Positions 1-8,984 of a stretch of 58,849 nucleotides of DNA are shown here, piece after piece. The stretch is from Spartinivicinus poritis (GTDB taxonomy: Bacteria; Pseudomonadota; Gammaproteobacteria; Pseudomonadales; Zooshikellaceae). The DNA is taken from the NCBI RefSeq assembly GCF_028858535.1, contig NZ_JAPMOU010000035.1, positions 1-58,849 of the forward strand, written 5' to 3'. Numbering within the stretch: position 1 is the first letter of the stretch; each line of letters starts with the position of its first letter. The position numbers and the translations under genes are program-made. The notes beneath the pieces are model-generated. The model was given only the letters and a program-made list of their open reading frames with translations. It was not told the DNA's origin and made no database searches.

Positions 1-2154
1 TAGCATTTGTAGCGCTGAGAACACCTCCGCTACCAGGTAAGCTACTAAATATAGCTTAGGCATGATGATAATTAGGATATCTTTTGACTGCGCTTCAGCA
101 CACTCTCGCGTGCAACCTGATACCGCCATTTTTATTTTATGGGGTGAACGTAGTCCTTTATAACGACCTTCAATGGCAATCGCCATGCTGGTACTGTCTT
201 GTACTCCATAACGGCACCAGCTGGTGCCTACACAGGATTTAACCGTACGCATGGCTTTACCATAGGCATGGCCCGTTTCAAACCCTGCATCGATTAACTG
301 TTTCCATATTTCTGGTAACTGGTGAAGTGCAGCCCCAAATAAGTCTATTCGCTGCCCTCCAGTAATTTTAGTGTATAAATTAAACTGCTTGGCAACTTTT
401 GCAATTACCATTAATTTATCTGGGGTAATTTCACCACCAGGAATCCGCGGCACGACTGAATAGCTACCATTTTTTTGCAAGTTAGCCAGAAAAGCATCAT
501 TAGTATCCTGCAAGCCTACATGCTCATTTTTTAAGATATATTCATTCCAATAAGATGATAAAATAGATGCAACTGCCGGCTTGCAAATATCGCAGCCTAT
601 GCCTGAACCATACTTCTTAATTAAGTGGCTAAACGTTTTAATTTGTTGAATACGAATAATATCAACTAGCTCTTGTCGGGTGTAACTGAAGTGTTCACAT
701 AGGTTATTATTAACTTCGACACCTTGTTTGATTAGCTCATTATCCAACACCTGTTTTACCAAAGTAGAACAACCACCACAACCAGTTGAAGCTGAAGTAT
801 TCGATTTAATCGCAGCCATATCACAACAACCTTGTTGCACTGCTTGTTGAATATCGCCCTTCGATACACTGTAACAGGTACATATTGGAGCTGTTTCAGG
901 CAACCCTTCAATACCTACTGTCGCAGGCGATGTATCACCTAATAAGGGAATTAACAACTGCTCTGGTGGCTGCTGTAAATCCATTCCATTAATATACAAC
1001 TGCTGTAGGTTACCATAATCAGTCGTATCGCCCACTAATACGGCACCCAGTAATTTTTTACCACAACTAGACACCACTAGTCGTTTATAAGTTTGTTCAG
1101 TTTCATCATTAAAACTATAACACTGAGCACCGGGAGTACGCCCATGGGCATCACCAATACTGCCTACTTGCACTCCAAGCAGTTTCAGCTTAGTGCTTAA
1201 ATCTGCCCCAGTAAATGGCTGACTATTGTCACCATTAATATGAGCAACCGCTACTCTCGCCATTTGATAACCTGGTGCAACTAAGCCAAAAATTTGCTTG
1301 TTCCATACTGCACATTCACCAATAGCATAAATATCCGGGTCACCGGTTTGGCAATAATCATTGATCATAATACCACCCCGCTCCCCTACTGTTAGACCAC
1401 AGTCTCTGGCTAGCTCATCATAGGGTCTAATACCGGCAGAAAATACAATCATATCTGTTTCTAGATAGCTGTCGTCTGCAAATTCCATGCGATAACGAGC
1501 TTGTTCACCAGTAGTAATTAATTGAGTGCTTTTATTAGTATGAACCCGCACACCTAATGCTTCTATCTTACGTTTGAGCAGAGCTCCACCACCTTGGTCA
1601 AGCTGAATAGCCATCAACTGTTGAGCAAATTCCACCACATGAGTTTCTAAACCAAGGCTTTTCAGTGCATTAGCCGCCTCTAAACCTAATAAACCACCAC
1701 CTACCACCACGCCAATTTTACTTGTATCTGCAGAAGCTTTTATCCTCTCTAAATCTTCAATCGTTCGGTAAATCAAGCAGTGTGGCTGGTCATTCCCTGT
1801 TATTGGCGGGACAAATGGATAAGAGCCTGTAGCTAATATCAACTTATCATAAGACTTACATAATCCACTGGTTGTGTGTATCTTTTTATTAACTTTATCA
1901 ATAGAACATACTTTTTCATTTAAGATATAATCAATATTATTTTCTTTATAAACCTTTTCGTCAGCAAGCATCAATTGCTTAGCAGAATTACCTGAGAAAA
2001 AGCTGCTTAAATGCACTCGATCATAGGCTAATCTTGGCTCGCCGGAAATAGTTGTAATTGAAAACTGCTTTGTATTTTGCTGGGCAAGCATTTGCTTAAT
2101 AAACTCATGTCCCACCATGCCGTTACCCACAATCACAATCTTCTGTGTATTCAT
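1..2154 (-). CDS. nirB: Assimilatory nitrite reductase [NAD(P)H] large subunit, 3' end outside window
   Basis: This protein reduces nitrite to ammonium with NAD(P)H in the cytoplasm. The 718 codons in the window start at an ATG preceded by GGAGG. The N-terminal FAD/NAD reductase part has GNGMVG near residue 9 and a second dinucleotide fold with VVVGGGLLGLEAA. BFD-like [2Fe-2S] cysteines follow (ICTCYSV, then TGCGGC), and then the siroheme/[4Fe-4S] region with CVGTSWC and SGCTRECAEA. The gene is divergent from nasA, which fits a nitrate assimilation locus. After D692-I693 the reading frame stops resembling the family (LIIIMPKLYLVAYLV where a glycine-rich NLYVCGNGG-like segment is expected). 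A frameshift or insertion close to the window edge is therefore possible. The family call is firm; the integrity of the C-terminus is not. Confidence 0.9.
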   Translation of the reverse strand, partial: MNTQKIVIVGNGMVGHEFIKQMLAQQNTKQFSITTISGEPRLAYDRVHLSSFFSGNSAKQLMLADEKVYKENNIDYILNEKVCSIDKVNKKIHTTSGLCKSYDKLILATGSYPFVPPITGNDQPHCLIYRTIEDLERIKASADTSKIGVVVGGGLLGLEAANALKSLGLETHVVEFAQQLMAIQLDQGGGALLKRKIEALGVRVHTNKSTQLITTGEQARYRMEFADDSYLETDMIVFSAGIRPYDELARDCGLTVGERGGIMINDYCQTGDPDIYAIGECAVWNKQIFGLVAPGYQMARVAVAHINGDNSQPFTGADLSTKLKLLGVQVGSIGDAHGRTPGAQCYSFNDETEQTYKRLVVSSCGKKLLGAVLVGDTTDYGNLQQLYINGMDLQQPPEQLLIPLLGDTSPATVGIEGLPETAPICTCYSVSKGDIQQAVQQGCCDMAAIKSNTSASTGCGGCSTLVKQVLDNELIKQGVEVNNNLCEHFSYTRQELVDIIRIQQIKTFSHLIKKYGSGIGCDICKPAVASILSSYWNEYILKNEHVGLQDTNDAFLANLQKNGSYSVVPRIPGGEITPDKLMVIAKVAKQFNLYTKITGGQRIDLFGAALHQLPEIWKQLIDAGFETGHAYGKAMRTVKSCVGTSWCRYGVQDSTSMAIAIEGRYKGLRSPHKIKMAVSGCTRECAEAQSKDILIIIMPKLYLVAYLVAEVFSALQML

Positions 2155-2569
2155 TTTCAACCTCCAACTAAACCAAGTCTTTCACTAGCTGAATATTTCA
2201 TCAAACCACAGCAGCTTTTCACCTGTATCTTTCGCAAATATTTTCTAGATTTTGTTAGCAACAATATTTTTTACTCATGCAGTCGAGCAAAGTTGATGCC
2301 AATAAATTTTTTTATGATTTTAATTCATTGTAGGCCACATAAAGCCTAATACCTGGGTAGCTGACACTTAATGAACAGATGTTTAACTTCTATTAAGATA
2401 TCCCCAAAGTGGTGCGCTATGCGCTAAGACTATGCATAACATTTAATTACTTACATCAAACTTAGCCAACAAAATTAGCTATACCACCTATTTTTTTTAA
2501 TACTTACCTTGTAGTTTAAGTTGGATTACTCTTTGCAAGGATTAGTAAAAATAGTTGATAGATTAATTA
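2155..2569. promoter_or_regulatory. Divergent nirB/nasA control region
   Basis: These 415 bases separate two divergent nitrate-assimilation genes and must hold both promoters. The DNA is AT-rich. A GC-rich patch near 2410-2428 (GTGGTGCGCTATGCGC) contains GGTGC, a half-site resembling nitrogen-regulator (NtrC-type) sites, but I do not see a convincing full palindrome. nirB has a clear GGAGG ribosome site. nasA has only a weak AAGGA about 30 bases upstream of its ATG. No gene is apparent here. Confidence 0.45.
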
Positions 2570-5281
2570 ATGTGGATACATACAGTGACAAATACTTGGG
2601 TAAAAACCACCTGTGCATTTTGTGGTGTTGGTTGTGGTATTGAAGCACGGGTCAACAATGATAAGGTGATTGTTAGAGGTGATAAACAACATCCTGCTAA
2701 CTTTGGTCGGTTATGCTCCAAAGGTATGGCATTAGGGGAAATCGTCAATAATAAAGGACGACTGCTACAACCTTATATTGAAGGTAAAACTACAAGCTGG
2801 CAAAATGCAATAACTAAGATCGCAACGGATTTTAAACAAGTTGTTGATCACTTTGGTTCTGAAGCTATAGGCTTTTATTTATCTGGACAGTTATTAACTG
2901 AAGATTATTATGTTGCCAACAAACTAATGAAAGGATTTATTGGCAGCCCTAATATCGATACTAACTCTCGTTTATGTATGTCATCCAGTGTTGCAGCACA
3001 TAAACGCGCCTTTGGTAGTGACACTGTACCTGGTTGCTATGAAGACCTGGAAAAAGCAGAGTTAATTATTATTGCCGGAGCTAACCTTGCCTGGTGTCAT
3101 CCTGTTTTATACCAGCGAATTATAGCTGCTAAGCAGCAAGCCCCAAATTTAAAAATTGTTGTGATAGACCCTCGTAAGACAATAACAGCACAAACGGCTG
3201 ACCTACATCTTGCTATTGAGCCTGGTACTGATGTATTACTATTTAATGGTTTGCTTCACTATTTATGTCAGGGAAACAAACTGAACAATCACTTTATTCG
3301 ACAATATACTGAAGGGTTTTCACTGGCATTACAAGCGGCGACAAATGAAGCACATGACCTGTTGTTTTTGGCGAAACATTTAGCCATTTCAAGTGATTTG
3401 CTTACTCAGTTTTATCGCTGGTTTGCTGAAACAGATAAAGTCGTTACTTTATATTCTCAAGGCATCAACCAGTCGAGTTGCGGGACTGATAAAGTAAACA
3501 GTATTTTAAATTGCCATTTAGCTATGGGCAAAATAGGCAAACCAGGATGTGGACCATTTTCGTTAACCGGTCAGCCTAATGCTATGGGTGGCCGTGAAGT
3601 CGGTGGTATGGCAAACAGCTTAGCAGCCCATTTAGAATTTAATAATCCACAACACCATGAATTGCTAAGTCGCTTTTGGCATACCAGTAAGCTGGTTAAA
3701 CAACCAGGTCTAAAGGCTGTCGATTTATTTGATGCTGTAGCCAAAGGTAAAATTAAGGCCATTTGGATCATGGGAACAAATCCTGTGGTAAGTATGCCTA
3801 ACTCCCAGCATGTAATAACGGCACTAAAAAACTGCCCACTTGTTGTGGTTTCTGATTGCATGCTTGAAACTGACACCAACCAGTATGCTGATATACTGTT
3901 GCCAGCAACTGACTGGGGAGAAAAATCTGGCATGGTGACTAACTCTGAACGACGTATTTCCCGTCAGCGCACCCTAGTCAAACCTGCTGGTAAAGCCAAA
4001 CCGGATTGGTGGATTATATGTGAAGTTGCAAAACAGATGGGGTTTTATCAGGCTTTTAACTATGAAAATGAAGCTGATATTTTTAAAGAGTACGCTAAAC
4101 TGACTGCATTTGAAAATGATGCACTTGGAAATAATAGCATCCGCGATCTAGACTTATCTTTATTGACTGACCTAACAACTCAAGAATATCATGACTTTAC
4201 CCCCACTCAGTGGCCAGCAATAAAAAATACTAAGCAATCCAATAATAAACGCTTTTTTGCAGATGGAAAGTTTTATACTCAAACAACTAAAGCACAATTT
4301 ATTACAGTAAGTTATAAGCCACCCGTCACAAAAACTAACTCAACCTACCCTTTAATACTTAATACTGGTCGTATTCGAGATCAGTGGCATACCATGACAC
4401 GCACTTCCTTTATACCTAAATTATGCACACATATATCAGAGCCGTATGTTCATCTAAATCCTCTTGATGCTACAACATTCTCTATCAAACACGATGAACT
4501 AGTGCAACTCACTAGCAACATAGGGACATTGATCACTAAAGCTAAAGTGTCTGAACAAATATTATCAGGACAGGTTTTTATGCCTATGCATTGGACTCGG
4601 ATGCTTGCCAGTAGTGGCCAAGTAAGCCAACTAATCAACCCTAATGTTGACCCTTTTTCAGGCCAGCCAGAGTCGAAGTACACACCAGTTACCATTTCAC
4701 CCTGGCAATATAATTGTGAAGCAGTTGTAGTCGTTCGTAAAAAGCTAATACTAAAACATTTTGATTACTGGACCAAACAACATATTAAAGGTGGTTATTT
4801 ATACCGCTTAGCCAGCAAGCAGTCGCCAGAAACCTTTTATAGTAAGTTAATCACCCAGCTTAAGCCAGATAGTGCCAGCTCTCGTTTAGCTTTTTATGAT
4901 AAAACTGAACAGGAATTTCGTTATGGTTTTATTAATGGCCCACAGTTACATGCGTGTGTATTTATTGCTCCTCGCCTTAACCACTTCGACTTAGCTTGGC
5001 TCAATGACCTACTGACTCTTAATTTACAACCTGCCCTACTACATCGTTTAATTGCCAATAATAAAACAAATTCTTTAGTTAATGAAAAAATATTATGTGC
5101 ATGTAAACAAGTGAGCCAAAAAATTATTTGCAATACCATTAGACAACAACAACTAGATTGTACCGCAGCAGTCAGCCAGGCAACACTGGCAGGCAGTGTA
5201 TGTGGGTCATGTATTCCAGAAATACAAATTTTACTTGATACACAACTGTTATCGTCCAATTCGAATAGCGAGTCGCCCTAG
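2570..5281 (+). CDS. nasA: Assimilatory nitrate reductase catalytic subunit
   Basis: A 903-residue cytoplasmic molybdoenzyme that reduces nitrate to nitrite. The N-terminal [4Fe-4S] ligands are C15, C18, C22 (CAFCGVGCG) and C49 (RLCSKG). The body shows the bis-MGD oxidoreductase pattern, including the family motif GQPNAMGGREVGGM and the dinucleotide-binding C-terminal part. The last 60 residues form a BFD-like [2Fe-2S] domain with C843, C845, C878 and C881, as in NasA/NarB-type enzymes that take electrons through an added cluster. Its length is typical of the family. It is divergent from nirB, so the two products would act in sequence (nitrate to nitrite to ammonium). The 3' end overlaps the convergent phospholipase D gene by 33 bases. 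Confidence 0.94.
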   Translation: MWIHTVTNTWVKTTCAFCGVGCGIEARVNNDKVIVRGDKQHPANFGRLCSKGMALGEIVNNKGRLLQPYIEGKTTSWQNAITKIATDFKQVVDHFGSEAIGFYLSGQLLTEDYYVANKLMKGFIGSPNIDTNSRLCMSSSVAAHKRAFGSDTVPGCYEDLEKAELIIIAGANLAWCHPVLYQRIIAAKQQAPNLKIVVIDPRKTITAQTADLHLAIEPGTDVLLFNGLLHYLCQGNKLNNHFIRQYTEGFSLALQAATNEAHDLLFLAKHLAISSDLLTQFYRWFAETDKVVTLYSQGINQSSCGTDKVNSILNCHLAMGKIGKPGCGPFSLTGQPNAMGGREVGGMANSLAAHLEFNNPQHHELLSRFWHTSKLVKQPGLKAVDLFDAVAKGKIKAIWIMGTNPVVSMPNSQHVITALKNCPLVVVSDCMLETDTNQYADILLPATDWGEKSGMVTNSERRISRQRTLVKPAGKAKPDWWIICEVAKQMGFYQAFNYENEADIFKEYAKLTAFENDALGNNSIRDLDLSLLTDLTTQEYHDFTPTQWPAIKNTKQSNNKRFFADGKFYTQTTKAQFITVSYKPPVTKTNSTYPLILNTGRIRDQWHTMTRTSFIPKLCTHISEPYVHLNPLDATTFSIKHDELVQLTSNIGTLITKAKVSEQILSGQVFMPMHWTRMLASSGQVSQLINPNVDPFSGQPESKYTPVTISPWQYNCEAVVVVRKKLILKHFDYWTKQHIKGGYLYRLASKQSPETFYSKLITQLKPDSASSRLAFYDKTEQEFRYGFINGPQLHACVFIAPRLNHFDLAWLNDLLTLNLQPALLHRLIANNKTNSLVNEKILCACKQVSQKIICNTIRQQQLDCTAAVSQATLAGSVCGSCIPEIQILLDTQLLSSNSNSESP

Positions 5282-6385
5282 CACACTAAACAGCCACTCC
5301 CGTAAGCGTTTATGCCATGGACGGCTCAACCACTCTTCTAAAGTGAACTGTTTACAGTTAGTAAAGTCCTGTTCAAATAGCTGCTTGACTTCCTCTGCAA
5401 ATAGACCCGATTTTACTTCTTGATTGGCATCTAAGTTCCAACGTAAATCCCAATGATCAAAATTACACGACCCTATACTTACCCAGCTATCTGCCAGCAC
5501 CATTTTTGCGTGTAAACAACGATGCTGATATTCATAAATTTTTACTCCTTCACGAAGCTGTCGATAATAATAACGATGGCCTGCATAGCGCACCCAACGG
5601 TTATCAGTGTATTTATCAGATAGTAACAGTCGTACATCTACACCTTTTCTAGCAGCCCTTCGTAACACCCGCCGTACTTTGTTAGAAGGTAAAAAGTAAG
5701 GTGTCGCAAACCATACCCGATGCTGCGCTTTCTTTATTTGTTTAACAAGGGATCTTACGATGTCGGCATCACGAAAGTAGCTACCAAAACTCAACCTAGC
5801 CAAATAGTTTTGTTCCACTTTATGGATCTTGAACTCAGGTTGACTAACCTGTATAGGTAAGTCACTAAAGCGTCCCCAGGTCTGTTTAAATAAAGCCAGC
5901 CAATCAACCACTACATGCCCCTTCACAGCTAGCATTACCTCATGCCAAAGCGCTTGTCGGGTGTTAGGGTTATAAAAGTCGTCGGTTATGCCTGCCCCAC
6001 CAATATAAGCCAGCTCTCCATCTATCAAAAACAACTTGCGATGGTTACGGTTTAAGTTCTCTGTTAGTCGTTGCTTTTTTAGACTTAGTGGGTTGTACAA
6101 TACCAGCTGTACTCCAAGCCTAGCCAAGCGCTGTCGGTCTTTAGTTATTAAACCCAAGCTACCAAAATCGTCAAGCAGCCAATATATCTTTACTTCTCGA
6201 CTAATTGCCTCTGCAAGCACATCATAAAATGCCTCAAATAATACTCCTGAGGAAGCCAAATACATTTCAATAATGACATACTCTTTTGCATTCACCACAG
6301 CTGAAAAAATATGCGGAAAAAAAGCGTCCCCATCAATTAACAGCTCAATATGATTTGCAGCTCGCCAAGGAAAGTATTTACTCAC
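5249..6385 (-). CDS. Phospholipase D family protein, cardiolipin synthase B-like
   Basis: A 378-residue protein of the phospholipase D superfamily. Both HKD catalytic motifs are present: HRKLFLID followed by GELAYIGG in the first half, and HAKMVLAD followed by SWVSIGSCNFD in the second. This layout and the lack of N-terminal membrane segments match ClsB, which makes cardiolipin from phosphatidylglycerol and another phospholipid at the inner membrane. E. coli ClsB is somewhat longer (about 413 residues). The start is a GTG; the nearby upstream ATGs are out of frame. The gene converges on nasA and overlaps its end by 33 bases, so the two 3' ends share coding sequence. Another PLD-type transferase activity cannot be excluded. 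Confidence 0.85.
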   Translation of the reverse strand: MSKYFPWRAANHIELLIDGDAFFPHIFSAVVNAKEYVIIEMYLASSGVLFEAFYDVLAEAISREVKIYWLLDDFGSLGLITKDRQRLARLGVQLVLYNPLSLKKQRLTENLNRNHRKLFLIDGELAYIGGAGITDDFYNPNTRQALWHEVMLAVKGHVVVDWLALFKQTWGRFSDLPIQVSQPEFKIHKVEQNYLARLSFGSYFRDADIVRSLVKQIKKAQHRVWFATPYFLPSNKVRRVLRRAARKGVDVRLLLSDKYTDNRWVRYAGHRYYYRQLREGVKIYEYQHRCLHAKMVLADSWVSIGSCNFDHWDLRWNLDANQEVKSGLFAEEVKQLFEQDFTNCKQFTLEEWLSRPWHKRLREWLFSVLGRLAIRIGR

Positions 6386-7048
6386 GCCATATACATTTTA
6401 ATTACAGGTTATAAAATATAATCTATTCAAAAACACTGCATTAATGAGTATAAAACTAGCCAAGTATAATTAAATATAAATAGCTTAACTTATCAAAAAC
6501 AATATACTGGCAAGCTGGATACTACCATTATTCAGTGAAATTAGCTGTTTGATTATATGGTAAACATATTTAAAAGTCATTAGTTGAACAGAAAACAAAC
6601 CCAGGTCAATTAAACCAACTACCCAGGTACAAAGGACTATGCATAAGTTAACTAAAGCAGTATATTTTCGTGATCAATGAAAAACTAGCTGTTGGATCTG
6701 TCAAGTACCTGATATCACTAAAGGCATCCCCGTGAACCCGCTGCCTGGTTTCTTGATCCCCTGACTGAAAATAACGACTTACTGAAAGAGCTGATTGAGA
6801 AAACTAAGAGTCTATAGCTAATTACCAGCGACTTTACTCAGAAATCAAGCCTCAACAGCCACTACTCCATTAGCCATCGAGCTTAGCCCCATTCATCATA
6901 TCTATAGCCAGTATTGAAACAACCTGGGCTACACGAGAAGTTAAGTATACGCCCTTTTCATTAGCGATGTTACTTGACGATGCCGAACCAGCTACTTGGC
7001 TTTAGGACAAGATCGGTAGCCTAAAAGTCACCCACAACGTGTATAAGG
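6386..7048. other. Intergenic stretch with decayed coding-like sequence
   Basis: These 660 bases between clsB-like and DUF1028 genes hold no intact gene. The first 200 bases are AT-rich and featureless. From about 6700 the composition becomes less AT-rich, and short open stretches appear in all forward frames, broken by stops, as in a decayed gene. The clearest part is listed separately. Confidence 0.4.
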
Positions 7049-7104
7049 TTAAGGGACTTGATTTAACTGTTTCCAAAGATAAAGTGCATTCTCTAACCTT
7101 GTAA
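6874..7104 (+). pseudogene. Possible gene relic with one internal stop
   Basis: The forward frame between stops at 6871 and 7102 is open except for a TAG at 7003. It reads like real protein, for example SIETTWATREVKYTPFSLAM, then LLDDAEPATWL, the stop, and DKIGSLKVTHNVYKVKG. It has no start codon with a ribosome site. Its end runs 56 bases into the opposite-strand DUF1028 gene. I do not recognise the family. The likeliest reading is the remnant of a gene lost by decay; chance openness is the alternative. Confidence 0.3.
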
Positions 7105-7819
7105 TTGCATCATCTTGCTCATCAGTAGAGTGATAATTTAAATCTATCAATAAGTCATCTGGGCTATCAGAGGCTTTAGCCACCCGCAGAAATGCAGATA
7201 AACTAGAAACTGATTTGTTTTGACAACGTTTATCGCCTATGTTCAAGTTTCTAACGCTTGTCAGTGCATTCATTAGCTTATCGGCTAACTCTCCATAAGA
7301 ATTCTTAAATGCAAACTCCATTGCTAATAATACACTAGGATCGGTCAATAAATTGCCTGCTATTGCATAAGTGTCACCTTTAATAACATTAGTAAACCCA
7401 CTAGCTTGGTTACCAGTATAAGCTGAAATATCTACTTGCTCATTATTAATAGTTAATGCTATATATTGACGTTCTAGTATATAAGTTGGATCTGAATCTT
7501 TATGCACCAAATATTGGATAACTGTAGAGGCTTGAGTATTTTTATCGATTAATTCTTTTGCATGTATTAAATTAATATTTGGTATATCAATTGTAGCTTG
7601 GGTATTAATGACACCTTTTCCTGGTACTATACCATTTAGAATATCACTTGCTTTAAAAGGAATATCTTCAGGCATCATAATACAACTAGCTAAAGCAACC
7701 CCTATCTGCTTAGAATCAGGATCATAAGCAATAATTGAGAACGTGGCAGATGCTGTTGAGGAAAATAACAAAAAGCTCAACACAATAGCTTTGGTATTTA
7801 AAAAAATATTGAATTGCAT
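7049..7819 (-). CDS. Secreted DUF1028 family protein
   Basis: A 256-residue protein with a signal peptide (about residues 1-25, ending SSTASA). Mature sequence starts TFSIIAYDP, the hallmark of DUF1028 proteins, whose N-terminal nucleophile-hydrolase-like fold places a Thr or Ser at the start of the active chain. Further family features are GVALAS, GVINTQATID, a predicted helix, a segment with SAYTGNQASG, and the YAIAGNLL motif. The function of DUF1028 is unsettled; some members are annotated as putative amidohydrolases. If the signal peptidase cuts after ASA, the exposed Thr could serve as the nucleophile; this is inference. It has no operon partner. Confidence 0.8.
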   Translation of the reverse strand: MQFNIFLNTKAIVLSFLLFSSTASATFSIIAYDPDSKQIGVALASCIMMPEDIPFKASDILNGIVPGKGVINTQATIDIPNINLIHAKELIDKNTQASTVIQYLVHKDSDPTYILERQYIALTINNEQVDISAYTGNQASGFTNVIKGDTYAIAGNLLTDPSVLLAMEFAFKNSYGELADKLMNALTSVRNLNIGDKRCQNKSVSSLSAFLRVAKASDSPDDLLIDLNYHSTDEQDDAITRLENALYLWKQLNQVP

Positions 7820-8135
7820 GTTTTATTTACTAGCTTAAGAGTAGGTAATTAATTGGTCTTCACTATAACTAACAAACAGAGGAAGGTTATTTTAATAATA
7901 AACACCCTCCTAACACTCATTAGTTAGAGCTATCATGACATGAATTTATATTTATTTCAGTTATAATTTATTTATATACTGTAACAGTATATATTGGTGT
8001 CTGCTCTTTCCACAAAAAATATGTATAGAGAAACAACGTCTGTTCCAGCAACGACCAGTGCAATACCACCAATATACATTAACAAAAATCAGTCTATCCT
8101 TAACTATAAGATCAAGCCTGAAGAGCAAACCAGTC

Positions 8136-8933
8136 ATGTACATTACAAACAGTGCCCCATACATCCTCTATTTCGCCGTCTCTGCTTCGATAGCGGGTGA
8201 ATGTACCACAATTAAAATGGCTGGAGATATAGAGTACCCTCCTGTTACCTGGCAATATCAGCAAGATAAAACCAAAATCCGCGGTTTAGCGCTTGCGCTT
8301 GCTGAAAAAGCGTTTGCAGAGATAAATGTAAAAATAGACCCATTGCATGTAGGTGACTGGGCGAAGGCTCAGCTAGACACGAAACAAGGCAAAGTAGACC
8401 TTTTAGCTGGAGCCTACATTAACGAAGAAAGAAAAGTTTATATGGACTATGTTCATCCACCATTTCTAACAGATCCTGTAGTATTATTTATCCCTAGTAA
8501 AAAAGCATATAATTTTAAGTTTAGCCAGTGGCAAGACTTAGTTAGTTTAAAAGGAGTCACTACAGCAGGCAGTAGTTTCGGCCAAGAATTTGATCGATTT
8601 ACTGAACAACACCTGGATATTGAATACAAAGCGCAAATGGATGACACTTTTCAGCAGCTGCTATCAGGTAATGCAGATTATTTAATCCACGGGTTATACC
8701 CAGGTCTAGCCAGTTTAACTAAAGCAAAATTATCAATGCAAATTACCCCTCACCCTAAGTATGTAACCGAAGAAGGTTTATATTTCGGCTTCTCTAAAAA
8801 GTCTCCCTGCAAAAAACACTTGAATTTTTTTAGTAAAAAAATAAATCAATATGTAAAACAAAAACTACCTAACTCATTGGTAAAAAAACACTTTGAGCTA
8901 TGGAAAGAAGATTTTCACTTAAAAGAATTTTAA
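8136..8933 (+). CDS. Orphan periplasmic solute-binding protein (SBP_bac_3 type)
   Basis: A secreted protein of about 265 residues with the fold of amino-acid-type extracellular binding proteins. I chose the ATG at 8136 because it opens a signal peptide (MYITNSAPYILYFAVSASIA); an in-frame upstream ATG at 8058 would put 26 polar residues before it. Family features are the early IEYPPVTW ligand strand, a WAKAQLDTKQGKVDLLAGAY segment, the NEERKVYMDYV hinge and the LLSGNADYLI segment near the C-terminus. No permease or ATPase gene is adjacent, so it is an orphan receptor or a distant subunit. It is related to the gene at 50517-51314. Confidence 0.8.
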   Translation: MYITNSAPYILYFAVSASIAGECTTIKMAGDIEYPPVTWQYQQDKTKIRGLALALAEKAFAEINVKIDPLHVGDWAKAQLDTKQGKVDLLAGAYINEERKVYMDYVHPPFLTDPVVLFIPSKKAYNFKFSQWQDLVSLKGVTTAGSSFGQEFDRFTEQHLDIEYKAQMDDTFQQLLSGNADYLIHGLYPGLASLTKAKLSMQITPHPKYVTEEGLYFGFSKKSPCKKHLNFFSKKINQYVKQKLPNSLVKKHFELWKEDFHLKEF

Positions 8934-8984
8934 AAAATCGTGATGCAGTATTAAGATACATCACGAAGTATAGTTTTTTGATTT

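Noticed and set aside
2077-2349. Ninety-codon forward frame over the nirB start
   Set aside because: It lies mainly opposite the nirB N-terminus and promoter, has no ribosome site, and its translation looks like a shadow of the real gene.
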